DNA of 64,000 nucleotides from Rhodanobacter denitrificans (GCF_000230695.2 NC_020541.1:496001-560000), one strand, 5' to 3'; numbered from the stretch's first letter, positions 8,628 to 17,446 are shown. Translations and numbers: made by a program. The notes: generated by a model not told the origin, from the sequence alone.

Positions 8628-9554
8628 ATGACCAGCCCGGCCTTCTACCCCATCGGCACTCCCGGACAGCCTTGGGGCGGGGCGGACGTGGCGGTGTGGC
8701 GCTCAAGGCAGGCCGTCAGGCGCAGCTACGCGGCGGAGGTGGCGAGCCTGATCGAGACCCTGCGCGCGCGCTTCGACGTATCCGACTACGGCCGGCTCGA
8801 CTATCCCTCCGGCAGCTATCCGCTGTTCGCGATCAAAAGCCGTGACTGGCGCGACGAACTCCCCATCGCGCTGGTGACCGGCGGCGTGCACGGCTACGAG
8901 ACCAGCGGCGTGCACGGCGCGTTGCAGTTCGTCGAGCGGCACGCGGCGCACTACGCGGGGCGGATCAACCTGCTGGTGGCGCCCTGCGTGAGCCCGTGGG
9001 GCTACGAGCGCATCCATCGCTGGAATCCGGATGCGCTCGACCCGAACCGCTCGTTCCGCGCCGACAGCCCGGCGCAGGAATCGGCGGCGCTGATGCGGCT
9101 GGTCGCGCCGTGGCGCGAGCGCGTGCGGATGCATATCGACCTGCACGAAACCACCGACAGCGACGAGAGCGAGTTCCGCCCGGCGCTGGCCGCGCGCGAC
9201 GGCAAGCCGTACGAGCCGGGCACTATTCCCGATGGTTTCTATCTGTGCGCGGACAGCGCCAATCCGCAGCCGGCGTTCCAGCAGGCGGTGATCGCCGCGG
9301 TGGCGAAGGTCACCCATATCGCACCGGCCGACCCCGACGGCACCATCATCGGCTCGCCGGTGGTGGCGCATGGCGTGATCGAGTACGACTGCCGCAAGCT
9401 GGGCCTGTGCGCCGGCATCACCGACGCGCCGTACCGCACCACCACCGAGGTCTACCCCGACAGCCCGCGCGCCACGCCCGCACAGTGCAACGCCGCGCAG
9501 GCGGTGGCGGTGTGCGCGGCGATCGACTACGCGCTGGCGCACGGGGCCGGCTGA
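8628..9554 (+). CDS. M14-type zinc carboxypeptidase-like / succinylglutamate desuccinylase-like
   Basis: This protein of about 308 residues has zinc-ligand motifs of the M14 fold: TGGVHGYETSG (HxxE) and, further on, a His in the MHIDLHETTDSD segment. No signal peptide is seen, so it is probably cytoplasmic. It resembles M14-family peptidases that act on short peptides or N-acyl amino acids. It heads a tight plus-strand run with DinB-like and GNAT genes (13 and 19 bases apart), suggesting an operon, but no shared pathway is evident. Confidence 0.78.
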   Translation: MTSPAFYPIGTPGQPWGGADVAVWRSRQAVRRSYAAEVASLIETLRARFDVSDYGRLDYPSGSYPLFAIKSRDWRDELPIALVTGGVHGYETSGVHGALQFVERHAAHYAGRINLLVAPCVSPWGYERIHRWNPDALDPNRSFRADSPAQESAALMRLVAPWRERVRMHIDLHETTDSDESEFRPALAARDGKPYEPGTIPDGFYLCADSANPQPAFQQAVIAAVAKVTHIAPADPDGTIIGSPVVAHGVIEYDCRKLGLCAGITDAPYRTTTEVYPDSPRATPAQCNAAQAVAVCAAIDYALAHGAG

Positions 9555-9567
9555 GGCGGAGACGGGC

Positions 9568-10107
9568 ATGTCGCTCAAAGCCGACTTCGAGCTGATGGCC
9601 CGCTACAATCAGTGGATGAATGCGCGGCTCCTTGCGGCGGCCGCGCAGCTGGACGAGGCGCAGTGGCATGCGGACCGCGGCGCGTTCTTCGGTTCGATCG
9701 CCGCCACGCTGGAACACATCCTCGTCGCCGACACGCACTGGCTGAAGCGCTTCGCGGCGGCCATGCCCGGCCTGACCTCGCTCGACTACGTGCGTGCGCT
9801 GCCACTGCCCGAGCCGGTCCGCGGCATCACGTTTCCTGGCCTCGCGCAGCTGCGCGGCGAGCGCGACGCGATGGACGCGGCGATCGTGGATTTCACCGGC
9901 GAGGCCAGCGACGACCTGTATGCCCTTCCGCTGCGCTACGTGAACAGCGCCGGCGAGCCGCACAGCAAGCCGTTCGGGCTGGTGCTGCGTCACGTCTTCA
10001 ACCACCAGACCCACCACCGCGGCCAGGTCACCGCCTTGTTCAGCCAGCTCGGCATCGACGTTGGCGTGACCGACCTGTCCGCGTTGATAGTGGAAATTCC
10101 GGCATGA
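9568..10107 (+). CDS. DinB family protein
   Basis: This is a 179-residue four-helix-bundle protein of the DinB/YfiT metal-binding superfamily. The three expected metal ligands are visible: His50 (in TLEHILVAD), His146 and His150 (in FNHQTHHRGQ). Members act as metal-dependent hydrolases or thiol transferases; the original DinB is damage-inducible in Bacillus. Nothing in the sequence defines the substrate. It sits in the M14-DinB-GNAT run. Confidence 0.88.
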   Translation: MSLKADFELMARYNQWMNARLLAAAAQLDEAQWHADRGAFFGSIAATLEHILVADTHWLKRFAAAMPGLTSLDYVRALPLPEPVRGITFPGLAQLRGERDAMDAAIVDFTGEASDDLYALPLRYVNSAGEPHSKPFGLVLRHVFNHQTHHRGQVTALFSQLGIDVGVTDLSALIVEIPA

Positions 10108-10126
10108 ATCGGCGGCATCGCTGACC

Positions 10127-10648
10127 ATGTCGCGCGACGCCACCCCCGCCGACTTCCCCGCGATCCTCGCCCTCAACGAGGCGTTCGTGGCGGTGCTGAG
10201 TCCGCTCGATGCCGCGCGGCTGGCGCGGCTGCATGCGCAGGCGGCGTGGCATCGGGTGGCCGAGGTCGAGGGGAGGGTGACGGCGTTCCTGCTCGCCTTC
10301 CGCGAAGGCGCCGACTACGACAGCCCCAACTACCGCTGGTTCGCGCAGCGCTATCCGCGCTTCCTGTACGTGGATCGCGTGGTGGTGGCGGGCGACGCGC
10401 AGGCGCGCGGCGCGGGCACCGTGCTGTACCGCGAGCTGCATGTGCAGGCGCGTCGCGATGCGGTGCCGTGGATCACCTGCGAGTTCGACCTCGAACCGCC
10501 CAACCCGGCGTCCGCGCGTTTCCACGCGCGGCTGGGCTTTGGCGAAGTCGGCGGGCAGTCGCTGCACGGCGGCAAGAAGACCGTCTCGCTGCAGGCGCTC
10601 GATGTCGTCGCGGGTGACACGCCGCTGGCGGCCGTCGACGCCGGCTGA
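10127..10648 (+). CDS. GNAT family N-acetyltransferase
   Basis: The 173-residue protein has GNAT motifs: a strand RFLYVDRVVVAGDAQARGAGTVL containing the acetyl-CoA pyrophosphate loop (consensus Q/RxxGxG/A, here ARGAGT), then ITCEFDLEPPNPASARFHARLGF, the motif B region. It most resembles small cytoplasmic GNATs of unknown acceptor. Last gene of the M14-DinB-GNAT run; a riboswitch-led unit follows. Confidence 0.85.
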   Translation: MSRDATPADFPAILALNEAFVAVLSPLDAARLARLHAQAAWHRVAEVEGRVTAFLLAFREGADYDSPNYRWFAQRYPRFLYVDRVVVAGDAQARGAGTVLYRELHVQARRDAVPWITCEFDLEPPNPASARFHARLGFGEVGGQSLHGGKKTVSLQALDVVAGDTPLAAVDAG

Positions 10649-10730
10649 TTTCCCGCTGCCGCCGAATGGTGCGGCGACTGTCGTCGAACGGGTACTTGCG
10701 GACATGCCGGGGTGGCCGGCGCGGACCGCA

Positions 10731-10757
10731 TTGCGCGACATGCGCGTGTGCTAGCAT
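10731..10757 (+). promoter_or_regulatory. possible promoter of the riboswitch-terC unit
   Basis: TTGCGC (10731-10736) and TAGCAT (10752-10757), 15 bp apart, precede the riboswitch start by a few bases, which is where transcription should begin. The spacer is short and the match only moderate; position is the main support. Confidence 0.35.
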
Positions 10758-10763
10758 CGCCGC

Positions 10764-10885
10764 AGAAGGGGAGTAGCTCCCAATCGCTGTCGCCGTCATG
10801 ACGAGCTTCCGCTCCGGTGCAGCAGCAAGCCACCCGCTGGTTTGCGAGCAAGACCTTCGCCGTTCCACGGCGAAGGCGCGTCCAT
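10764..10885 (+). ncRNA. yybP-ykoY manganese riboswitch
   Basis: The leader shows the conserved yybP-ykoY landmarks: AGAAGGGGAGTAGC at the 5' end (loop L1), an internal GTCATGACGA segment, and the 3' stem-loop GCAAGACCTTCGCC with its partner GGCGAAGGC (about 10853-10877). This class binds Mn2+ in two docked loops and turns on manganese-export genes. It stands about 155 bases before a TerC-family gene, the class's most frequent target. The 3' boundary and expression platform (10886-11039) are not resolved; no clear U-tract terminator is seen, so translational control is possible. Confidence 0.88.
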
Positions 10886-11039
10886 CACCGATGCCCCTGG
10901 CCGTGGCCTTTCGAGACTTGCCGGAGCCTTCGCATGCCCATGGACGTCCACCCGCCACCGTGACACGCGCCGGCTCCATCCTGTGCGCCGGCCGGCTCCT
11001 TCCGCCGGTGCCGAACCCCATCCACCGAAGAGACTTCCC

Positions 11040-11804
11040 ATGGAACTGCTGGCCAACCCCGAAACCTGGATCGCCCTTGCCACGCTGACCGCGCTGGAGC
11101 TGGTGCTCGGCATCGACAACATCATTTTCATCTCGATCCTGGCGGGCAAATTGCCGCCCGCGCAGCGCGACAAGGCGCGCCGTGCGGGCATCGTGCTGGC
11201 GGCGGTCACGCGGCTGGGCCTGCTGCTGGCGATCGCGTGGATCGTCGGGCTGACCGCGCCGCTGTTCTCGCTGTTCGGCCATGCGTTCTCGTGGCGCGAC
11301 CTGATCCTGCTCGGCGGCGGGCTGTTCCTGATCGGCAAGGCCACGCACGAGATTCACCAGAAGCTGGAGGGGACCACCGAGCAGGTGACGATCGGCACGG
11401 CGGCGGCGACGTTCGGCGGCGTGGTCGCGCAGATCATGCTGCTGGACATCGTGTTCTCGCTCGACTCCATCATCACCGCGGTCGGCATGGTCGACGAGCG
11501 CTGGATCATGGTCACCGCGATCCTCGCCTCGATCGGCTTCATGCTGGCGTTCGCGCGACCGATCGGCGAGTTCGTCGAGCGCCACCCCACGGTCAAGGTG
11601 CTCGCGCTGAGCTTCCTGATCATGATCGGCCTGGTGCTGATGGCGGACGGCTTCGGCCAGCACATTCCGAAGGGCTACATCTACGCCGCGATGGCCTTCT
11701 CGGTATTCGTCGAGCTGGTCAACCTGGCGATCCGCCGGCGCGCGAACCGAGCGCTGGCGCCGGTGGCGCTGCACGAGAAGTACGCTCGCGACGAGGCCGA
11801 CTGA
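11040..11804 (+). CDS. TerC family integral membrane protein, likely Mn2+ exporter
   Basis: The 254-residue protein has about seven transmembrane helices and the family's acidic intramembrane motifs: ELVLGIDNIIF near the start and LLDIVFSLDSIITAVGM in the second repeat. TerC proteins (Alx, YkoY/MeeF) export manganese; the yybP-ykoY riboswitch directly upstream supports that role here rather than tellurite resistance. The start at 11040 follows GAAGAGACTTCCC. The C-terminal tail is short and cytoplasmic with no CBS domains, so it is the minimal TerC form. Confidence 0.9.
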   Translation: MELLANPETWIALATLTALELVLGIDNIIFISILAGKLPPAQRDKARRAGIVLAAVTRLGLLLAIAWIVGLTAPLFSLFGHAFSWRDLILLGGGLFLIGKATHEIHQKLEGTTEQVTIGTAAATFGGVVAQIMLLDIVFSLDSIITAVGMVDERWIMVTAILASIGFMLAFARPIGEFVERHPTVKVLALSFLIMIGLVLMADGFGQHIPKGYIYAAMAFSVFVELVNLAIRRRANRALAPVALHEKYARDEAD

Positions 11805-12082
11805 ACGCCTGGGCCGTGCTCGCCGCGCGGGGCACGAGTCGGCCGCCAACGCGTCAGCCGCGGCCGGACGCTTTTGCGCCCGGCCGCGTTTTCGCGGCGG
11901 CGACGACGTCGCACCCTGGCACGATGCGAGTTGACCTCGGTCAATACCACCCGGTGGCCGGCGAGTACGCTCAAACATGGTGCCGCTTCGTGCGCATGCG
12001 GTGCGTGCGCGTGCAGCGGGTTGGCCCGGCTTCCGCGAGGGGGTGGCTGAAGCGGGGCGTCTTGTGTGTCGAGGATCAGCCC

Positions 12083-12535
12083 ATGTCAAACATTGCACGA
12101 TGGAATCCCGTCAAGGCCGTGACCAGTTTCGATCCGCTGCTCACCTTCGAGGACATGTTTCGCGGTCTGCGCCAGCGCGCGCCTTGGCGCGAACTGGAGA
12201 CGACGGCGCCGGACATGCGCCTGGACGTCTCCGAGGACGACAAGTCGTTCCTGGTCAAGGCCGAGGTGCCCGGCGTCAGCAAGGACGACATCCAGGTCTC
12301 GATCGATGGCAACCAGGTCGCGATCAGCGCCGAAGTGAAACGCGAAACCACCAAGAAGGGCGATGACCGGAAGGATCTGTACACCGAGCGCTACTACGGC
12401 AGCGTCTATCGCGCCTTCACGTTGCCCAACGACATCGACGACAGCAAGGCGGACGCCCGTTACGACAACGGCGTGCTCACCTTGAGCCTGCCGAAGAAGT
12501 CGAACGGCAGTGCGCACAAGATCAAGGTCAGCTGA
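12083..12535 (+). CDS. Hsp20 family small heat-shock protein
   Basis: At 150 residues it fits an alpha-crystallin-domain chaperone: a short N-terminal arm (MSNIARWNPVKAVTSFDPL), then the domain from about 45 to 140 with VKAEVPGVSKDDIQVSIDGN and the diagnostic DNGVLTLSLPKK. It holds unfolding proteins for ATP-dependent chaperones. A GAGGA ribosome-binding site precedes the ATG. I looked for a sigma32 promoter in the 277-base gap upstream and found none convincing; the gap holds a TTGACC-TC-GGTCAA palindrome at 11931-11944. Confidence 0.92.
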   Translation: MSNIARWNPVKAVTSFDPLLTFEDMFRGLRQRAPWRELETTAPDMRLDVSEDDKSFLVKAEVPGVSKDDIQVSIDGNQVAISAEVKRETTKKGDDRKDLYTERYYGSVYRAFTLPNDIDDSKADARYDNGVLTLSLPKKSNGSAHKIKVS

Positions 12536-12625
12536 ACCGGCCAGGCCGTTGCACGGCGCCGCCGCGCGGCCCGGGCAACGGTCGGCATGCCGATGCGTTC
12601 CCGGGCGCGGCGGCGCGATCGGGTC

Positions 12626-12655
12626 ATCCGCCCTGTCGCGGTGACAGGGGCGGAT
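12626..12655. repeat. strong hairpin downstream of hsp20
   Basis: ATCCGCCCTGTC (12626-12637) pairs with GACAGGGGCGGAT (12643-12655) with a single bulged base and a 5-base loop. No T-tract follows. It lies 90 bases after the Hsp20 gene and just before a small gene, so it may limit read-through or stabilise the transcript end. Confidence 0.4.
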
Positions 12656-12678
12656 CATCACGCCAGCAGGTTCCCGCC

Positions 12679-12900
12679 ATGGGCACGGTCTCCGGCAAGA
12701 CGAAGAACGGGTTTACCTACCAGGGCGATCACGCGCCGGCGAGTGCCGGGCGCGTCATCTGGACGGCGACGTTTCGCCGCGACGGCGACTACGCCGGCAT
12801 GCGGCATGGCTGCCTCTACGGCATGCAGGACGTTCCGCCGTCGGCGCTCGACGACTTGGTCAAGGCCGATATCGAGGCGACCTGGGGCGATGCCAGCTGA
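12679..12900 (+). CDS. small hypothetical protein (73 aa)
   Basis: A short soluble protein, MGTVSGKTKNGFTYQGDHAPAS at its start, with a mid-region WTATFRRDGDYAGMRHGC and acidic C-terminus. I do not recognise a family. It resembles small single-domain proteins of beta-hairpin character, followed by a helix (PPSALDDLVKADIEATWG). Codon use looks like the neighbours, and the ATG follows CCCGCC rather than a strong ribosome-binding site. Existence rests on frame, composition and the lack of a competing gene. Confidence 0.5.
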   Translation: MGTVSGKTKNGFTYQGDHAPASAGRVIWTATFRRDGDYAGMRHGCLYGMQDVPPSALDDLVKADIEATWGDAS

Positions 12901-13017
12901 GAGGCGATGCGAGCCAAGGCTCGCCTGTGCGCGGTCGCGCTCCGCTGCCGCAGCTGCGTCGCACGCGGGGCTGCAGGGCGCGGCGCGATGTGCTCGATAA
13001 TGTCCTCCTTTTGATCG

Positions 13018-13731
13018 GTGGACATGAGCGTGAGCGACCCTCGGCAGCCGTTGTGGCTGCTCCCCGGATTCCTGTGCGACGACGACCTGTGGCGCGACCA
13101 GCTGACCGGCCTGGCCGACATCGCCGCATGCACGGTGGCTGACCTCGGTCACGGCGACAGCATCGCCGCGCTGGCGCAGCAGGTGCTGGACGCGGCGCCG
13201 CCGCGCTTTGCGCTGGCCGGCTTCTCCTTCGGCGGCTACGTCGCCCAGGAAATCGCGCGGCAGGCGCCGCAGCGGATCGCGTGGCTGGCGCTGCTCGACA
13301 CCTCGTTCCACGCCGATACGCCCGAGCGCATCGCGCAGCGGCGCGCGGCGAACCGCTCGGTCAGCCTGCCCGGCGAGTTCCGCGGCATGACCGAACGGCT
13401 GCTGCCGAGCTTCATCGCGGCCGAACGCCTGCACGACACCGCGCTGGCGCAGCGGATCAACGCGATGACGCTGCGCCAGGGCCGCGAGGTGTTCATCCGG
13501 CAGAACGCGATGCGGCGCGAAGACGGCGCGGCGGCGTTGCGCGCGCTGACCTGTCCGGCGCTGGTGCTGTGCGGTCGGCAGGACGTGCTCACGCCGCCCG
13601 CGTTGCACCAGTCGATGGCGGCGCTGATGCCGCAGGCGCGCCTGGTGGTGGTCGAGGACAGCGGCCACATGAGCCCGATGGAGCAACCCGCGGCGGTTAC
13701 CCGCGCGCTGCGCGAGTGGCTGGCGGCATAG
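13018..13731 (+). CDS. alpha/beta hydrolase
   Basis: The 237-residue protein has the alpha/beta-hydrolase core: oxyanion region LLPGFLCDDDLWRDQL, nucleophile elbow GFSFGG (Ser70 counted from 13018), an acidic residue in CGRQDVLTPP, and the catalytic His in DSGHMSP near the end. The DDDLW segment after the oxyanion strand is typical of a bacterial subgroup with unknown substrates. A second ATG two codons in (13024) is an equally good start. Not secreted. Confidence 0.88.
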   Translation: MDMSVSDPRQPLWLLPGFLCDDDLWRDQLTGLADIAACTVADLGHGDSIAALAQQVLDAAPPRFALAGFSFGGYVAQEIARQAPQRIAWLALLDTSFHADTPERIAQRRAANRSVSLPGEFRGMTERLLPSFIAAERLHDTALAQRINAMTLRQGREVFIRQNAMRREDGAAALRALTCPALVLCGRQDVLTPPALHQSMAALMPQARLVVVEDSGHMSPMEQPAAVTRALREWLAA

Positions 13732-13769
13732 ACGCGCGCGAGCTGTCCGGCTGTCCGCTGTGGCGCGGC

Positions 13770-13787
13770 GGCTGTCCGCGGACAGCC
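13770..13787. repeat. 18-bp perfect palindrome with extra half-sites
   Basis: GGCTGTCCGCGGACAGCC is a perfect palindrome. Two more CTGTCCG half-sites lie just upstream (13743 and 13751). It stands about 40 bases after the hydrolase gene and 130 before a small membrane-protein gene. It could be an operator cluster or an RNA hairpin (too small a loop unless the centre opens). Confidence 0.45.
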
Positions 13788-13914
13788 TGCCGGCGTCGCG
13801 TGCGCATCGGCCCGATGCAGGCAGGACAAGGCCTGGCGCGCTTCGTGGCGGGTTGGCACGGGGATTGCTCTCCCTGCATCACAGGGAACATTCACCCACC
13901 CGCGGAGACACGTC

Positions 13915-14073
13915 ATGAAATTCGAATCGCAGATCCTGGTCAGCCTGTTCGTCGTCTGCTTCGCGCTGTGCGCGCTGGTCATGGGCGCCATGCTGACCGC
14001 CACCCCCGGCTCGGTGCAGCTGGCCCATGCGAACCCGGCGGCGCAGGTGGTTCCGGTCGCGTCGGCGAGCTGA
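13915..14073 (+). CDS. small single-pass membrane protein (52 aa)
   Basis: A short gene with a good GGAGACACGTC leader before its ATG. The product starts MKFESQILVSLFVVCFALC, giving one hydrophobic segment from about residue 7 to 28 followed by an Ala/Val-rich periplasmic-type tail. It resembles a signal peptide or single membrane helix with little beyond. No family recognised; small inner-membrane proteins of this kind are often overlooked. It precedes dcp by about 125 bases on the same strand. Confidence 0.55.
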   Translation: MKFESQILVSLFVVCFALCALVMGAMLTATPGSVQLAHANPAAQVVPVASAS

Positions 14074-14198
14074 AACCGCGGCCATGCCGCGTCAGCGGGT
14101 GGTCGCGACGCGTCGCCGCGAAGCATGGCTTTCGTCATGCATGGAAGCGCGGCGCATTGGGTAGGATCGGGGTTTACCCCACCACGAGATCCGTACCG

Positions 14199-16391
14199 AT
14201 GAAGCATCCGATCGCGCTGGCCCTGGCCATTGCCCTGTCCGGCTCCATGGCCGCCTGCACCGATGCCGGCAGCGACAAGAACAGCTCCACCCCGGCGCAG
14301 GCGCACCGCGATGCGGTGGCCACCGACGCCGGCAATCCATTCTTCGCCGAAAGCCCGCTGCCGCTGCACTACCCGCAGTTCGACCGGATCAAGGACCGCG
14401 ATTTCGCGCCCGCCTTCGACCGCGGCATGGCCGAGCAGTTGAAGGAAGTGCAGGCAATCGGCGGCAACGCCGAGGCGCCCAGTTTCGACAACACCATCGT
14501 CGCGCTGGAGAAATCCGGGCAGATCCTCACCCGCACCTCGACTGTGTTCTTCAACCTGGTCGGCGCCGACACCAACGACGCGCGCAAGGCGCTGCAGGCC
14601 GAGTACGCGCCGAAGCTGGCCGCGCACCGCGACGCGATCTCGCTGGACCCGCGGCTGTTCGCGCGCATCCAGCAGCTGTTCGACACGCGCGACAGCCTGG
14701 GTCTGGACGCCGAGGGCGTGCGCCTGATCGAGCGCTACCACACCAACTTCGTGCGCGCCGGCGCCAAGCTGTCCGACGCCGACAAGGCGCAGCTGAAGGC
14801 GATCAACGGCGAGCTGGCGAAGCTGGGCACCCAGTTCAGCCAGAACGTGCTGGCCGAGGTGAACGACTCGGCCGTGGTGGTCGACACGAAGGAAGAACTG
14901 GCCGGCCTCACCGACGAACAGATCGGCGCCGCCGGGGCCGCGGCCAAGGCGAAGGGCCTGGACGGCAAGTACGTGATCGCCCTGCTCAACACCACCGGGC
15001 AGCCGCCGGAAGCGCAGCTGCAGAACCGCGCGCTGCGCCAGCGCCTGCACCAGGCGTCGATCGCGCGCGGCAGCCGCGGCAACCCGTACGACAACACCGC
15101 GATCGTGGCGCAGGTGCTGAAGCTGCGTGCGGAGAAGGCGACCATGCTCGGCTATCCCAGCTACGCCGCCTACGTGCTGGCCGACGAGACGGCGCAGACG
15201 CCCGAAGCGGTCAATGCCATGCTGACCCGCCTCGCGCCGCCGGCGGTGGCGAACGCGAAGCGCGAGGGTGCGGCGCTGCAGGCGATGATCGACAAGGAGC
15301 AGGCGGCGAAGGGCGAGCCGACGTTCGCGCTCGAACCCTGGGACTGGGCGTACTACACCGAGAAGCTGCGCGCGGAGAAGTACGACTTCGACGAGAGCCA
15401 GCTCAAGCCGTACTTCGAGATGAAGAACGTGCTGGAGAACGGCGTGTTCCACGCCGCCGGCCAGCTCTACGGGCTCAGCTTCAAGCAGCGCACCGACCTG
15501 CCGGTGTACCACCCCGACGTGCTGGTCTACGACGTGTACAACGCCGACGGCAGCCAGCTGGCGATCTTCCTGGCCGACATGTATGCGCGGCCGTCCAAGC
15601 GCGGCGGCGCGTGGATGAACGCCTACGTCGAGCAGTCCGCGCTGACCGGCCACCTGCCGGTGGTGGCCAACCACCTCAACCTCACCAGGCCGGCCAGCGG
15701 CCCGACCCTGCTGACCTGGGACGAGGTGACCACCATGTTCCACGAGTTCGGACATGCGCTGCACGGCATGTTCTCGAACGTGCAGTACCCGTACTTCGCC
15801 GGCACCAGCGTGCCGCGTGACTTCGTGGAGTTCCCCTCGCAGGTGAACGAGATGTGGGCCGACTGGCCGAGCGTGCTGGCGAACTACGCCAGGCACTACC
15901 AGACCGGCACGCCGATGCCGAAGGCGCTGCTGGACAAGGTGCTGGCCACCGCGAAGTTCAACCAGGGCTTCGCCACCACCGAGTACCTCGGTTCGGCGAT
16001 GCTCGACCAGAGCTGGCACCAGATCGGTGTCGACAGGATCCCCGCGGCCGGCGGCGTGGTGGCGTTCGAGGCCGTCGCGCTGAAGGCCAACGGCACCGAC
16101 TACGCGCCGGTGCCGCCGCGCTACCGCACGCCGTACTTCAGCCACATCATGGGCGGCTACGCGGCAGGCTACTACGCCTATATCTGGTCGGAGGTGCTGG
16201 ACGCGAACACGGTGGAGTGGATCAAGGCGAACGGCGGCCTGACCCGCGCCAACGGCGACCGCTTCCGTGCCACCTTGCTGTCGCGCGGCGGCAGCAAGGA
16301 CGCGCTGCAGCTGTTCCGCGACTTCACCGGGCAGGAGCCGAAGATCGAGCCGCTGCTGAAGCGGCGCGGGCTGGACGCCGCGGTCGACTGA
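14199..16391 (+). CDS. dcp: M3 family peptidyl-dipeptidase Dcp
   Basis: The roughly 730-residue protein matches M3 metallopeptidases. The zinc motif HEFGH lies at 515-519 in TTMFHEFGHALHGMFS, and the third ligand region is FVEFPSQVNEMW. The C-terminal IMGGYAAGYYAYIWSEVLDA is the family's substrate-binding loop. It removes dipeptides from peptide C-termini. The N-terminus is a signal peptide with a possible lipoprotein Cys at about residue 20 (SMAAC), suggesting an envelope location, whereas E. coli Dcp is often called cytoplasmic. A strong intrinsic terminator follows. Confidence 0.95.
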   Translation: MKHPIALALAIALSGSMAACTDAGSDKNSSTPAQAHRDAVATDAGNPFFAESPLPLHYPQFDRIKDRDFAPAFDRGMAEQLKEVQAIGGNAEAPSFDNTIVALEKSGQILTRTSTVFFNLVGADTNDARKALQAEYAPKLAAHRDAISLDPRLFARIQQLFDTRDSLGLDAEGVRLIERYHTNFVRAGAKLSDADKAQLKAINGELAKLGTQFSQNVLAEVNDSAVVVDTKEELAGLTDEQIGAAGAAAKAKGLDGKYVIALLNTTGQPPEAQLQNRALRQRLHQASIARGSRGNPYDNTAIVAQVLKLRAEKATMLGYPSYAAYVLADETAQTPEAVNAMLTRLAPPAVANAKREGAALQAMIDKEQAAKGEPTFALEPWDWAYYTEKLRAEKYDFDESQLKPYFEMKNVLENGVFHAAGQLYGLSFKQRTDLPVYHPDVLVYDVYNADGSQLAIFLADMYARPSKRGGAWMNAYVEQSALTGHLPVVANHLNLTRPASGPTLLTWDEVTTMFHEFGHALHGMFSNVQYPYFAGTSVPRDFVEFPSQVNEMWADWPSVLANYARHYQTGTPMPKALLDKVLATAKFNQGFATTEYLGSAMLDQSWHQIGVDRIPAAGGVVAFEAVALKANGTDYAPVPPRYRTPYFSHIMGGYAAGYYAYIWSEVLDANTVEWIKANGGLTRANGDRFRATLLSRGGSKDALQLFRDFTGQEPKIEPLLKRRGLDAAVD

Positions 16392-16417
16392 TCCGGGACC
16401 ATCCGTTGGATACGAAG

Positions 16418-16446
16418 CCGCCCGGAGCGATCCGGGCGGTTTTTTT
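16418..16446 (+). terminator. intrinsic terminator of dcp
   Basis: A perfect 9-bp GC stem (CCGCCCGGA / TCCGGGCGG) with a GCGA tetraloop is followed directly by seven T. It starts 26 bases after the dcp stop codon. Confidence 0.93.
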
Positions 16447-16572
16447 GTGCGATGCGTGGGGCAGCGCCGGTGCGGTGAAACAGGTGCAGGTCGAATGCTC
16501 CGGGGCGCGGTGCCTGCGGCGAGAATGCCGAATGCCTGGGCCAGGCCATGCGCGAGCGCATCCACCTAATCG

Positions 16573-16601
16573 TTGACAGACGTATGACGGCTACCTAACT
16601 T
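16573..16601 (+). promoter_or_regulatory. sigma70 promoter of the low-GC island, with overlapping dyad
   Basis: A perfect -35 TTGACA (16573-16578) and TAACTT (16596-16601) are separated by the ideal 17 bp. An imperfect inverted repeat, GACGGCTAC (16586-16594) and GTAGGCCGTC (16607-16616), spans the -10 and may be an operator. The only downstream gene it can serve is the 16751 pair. Confidence 0.7.
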
Positions 16602-16750
16602 TAGACGTAGGCCGTCGCGTCGGCCCGCCCGTCCACACTGGCGAAGTCGTATCGACATCGTGGCTTCACTACGCGATTTCCGGATCCTTGCCGCGTAGCT
16701 TGTGTGTGGACGCACAGTCGGTTGCGGCACTGCATTTGGAAACGACAAAC

Positions 16751-17446
16751 ATGTTGAAGCTATTTACCGCCCATGAGGTGGAGGCCATGCGTCGCGACGC
16801 CAGGAAGCGCGCGCGCATGAGCGGTATGGCCCTGGCCAAGGCGTTCGACCAGATTGCCGCGGAGTACGGGTACCGGAATTGGTCGCTGCTGCAGAAGAAC
16901 GGCTGCCTCCCTTCCGATAGACCACAGCCTTGGTTCTTCCGACGTAGTCCGGAAGAAATCGCTCAATCCATGCGTGTAGTGCCCGACCCACACTCTAGGG
17001 CAGAGCGCCGAACGCAGTCGCAGATCGCGCGCGATAGCGTGCAGGCTTTGGACGCAAAATTCGCCAGCGCAGCGAACGCCGTCGACTTCGCCATTGCATA
17101 CGTCGAAGGAATCCTCGGCCAGCCGCGTTTCCAGCTGAGCACGAAGTCGGTCGCCTACTGGGAGATGCGCCACTGGTTGCCCTACGGAGCGATCGGGGTG
17201 AACGGCACGACGCACATCCTCGTCAACCGCGGCTACAAGCCTCAGGGATCGACGTCGGAAAGCTATGTCGAGTACGAGGAATTTCCTCAGCTATGGCTGC
17301 CACTGAAGGTCGATAGCTGGCAGCTCTTCGCCCACCCGACGGCTTCGCAACCATTCCTCTTCAACGATGGGTGCCCGCCATGGGGAAGCAGGAAGAACGC
17401 GGGAGCCTATCTTGAGCGCCTGAAGGAACTGCGCAAACAGCTGTGA
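16751..17446 (+). CDS. hypothetical protein, first gene of low-GC pair
   Basis: The protein has about 231 residues from the preferred ATG at 16751 (an in-frame ATG at 16688 adds 21 residues of unlikely sequence). Its N-terminus, with DARKRARMSGMALAKAFDQI followed by AAEYGYRNWSLL, resembles the short helical module seen at the start of some glyoxalase-superfamily and related small proteins (pattern ...GYxxWxxL). The rest is not recognised. Base composition is visibly lower in GC than the flanks, with codons such as TTG, ATT and CCT more common, which suggests horizontal transfer. It overlaps the next possible start by a GTGA. Confidence 0.65.
   Translation: MLKLFTAHEVEAMRRDARKRARMSGMALAKAFDQIAAEYGYRNWSLLQKNGCLPSDRPQPWFFRRSPEEIAQSMRVVPDPHSRAERRTQSQIARDSVQALDAKFASAANAVDFAIAYVEGILGQPRFQLSTKSVAYWEMRHWLPYGAIGVNGTTHILVNRGYKPQGSTSESYVEYEEFPQLWLPLKVDSWQLFAHPTASQPFLFNDGCPPWGSRKNAGAYLERLKELRKQL

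Noticed and set aside
11931..11944. TTGACC-TC-GGTCAA as -35 or heat-shock element for hsp20
   Set aside because: No -10 at usual spacing and no match to the sigma32 consensus; kept only as a palindrome note in the hsp20 entry.
13236..16565. 1109-codon minus-strand frame over dcp
   Set aside because: Exact antisense of a clear M3 peptidase; repetitive Arg/Val/His-rich composition.
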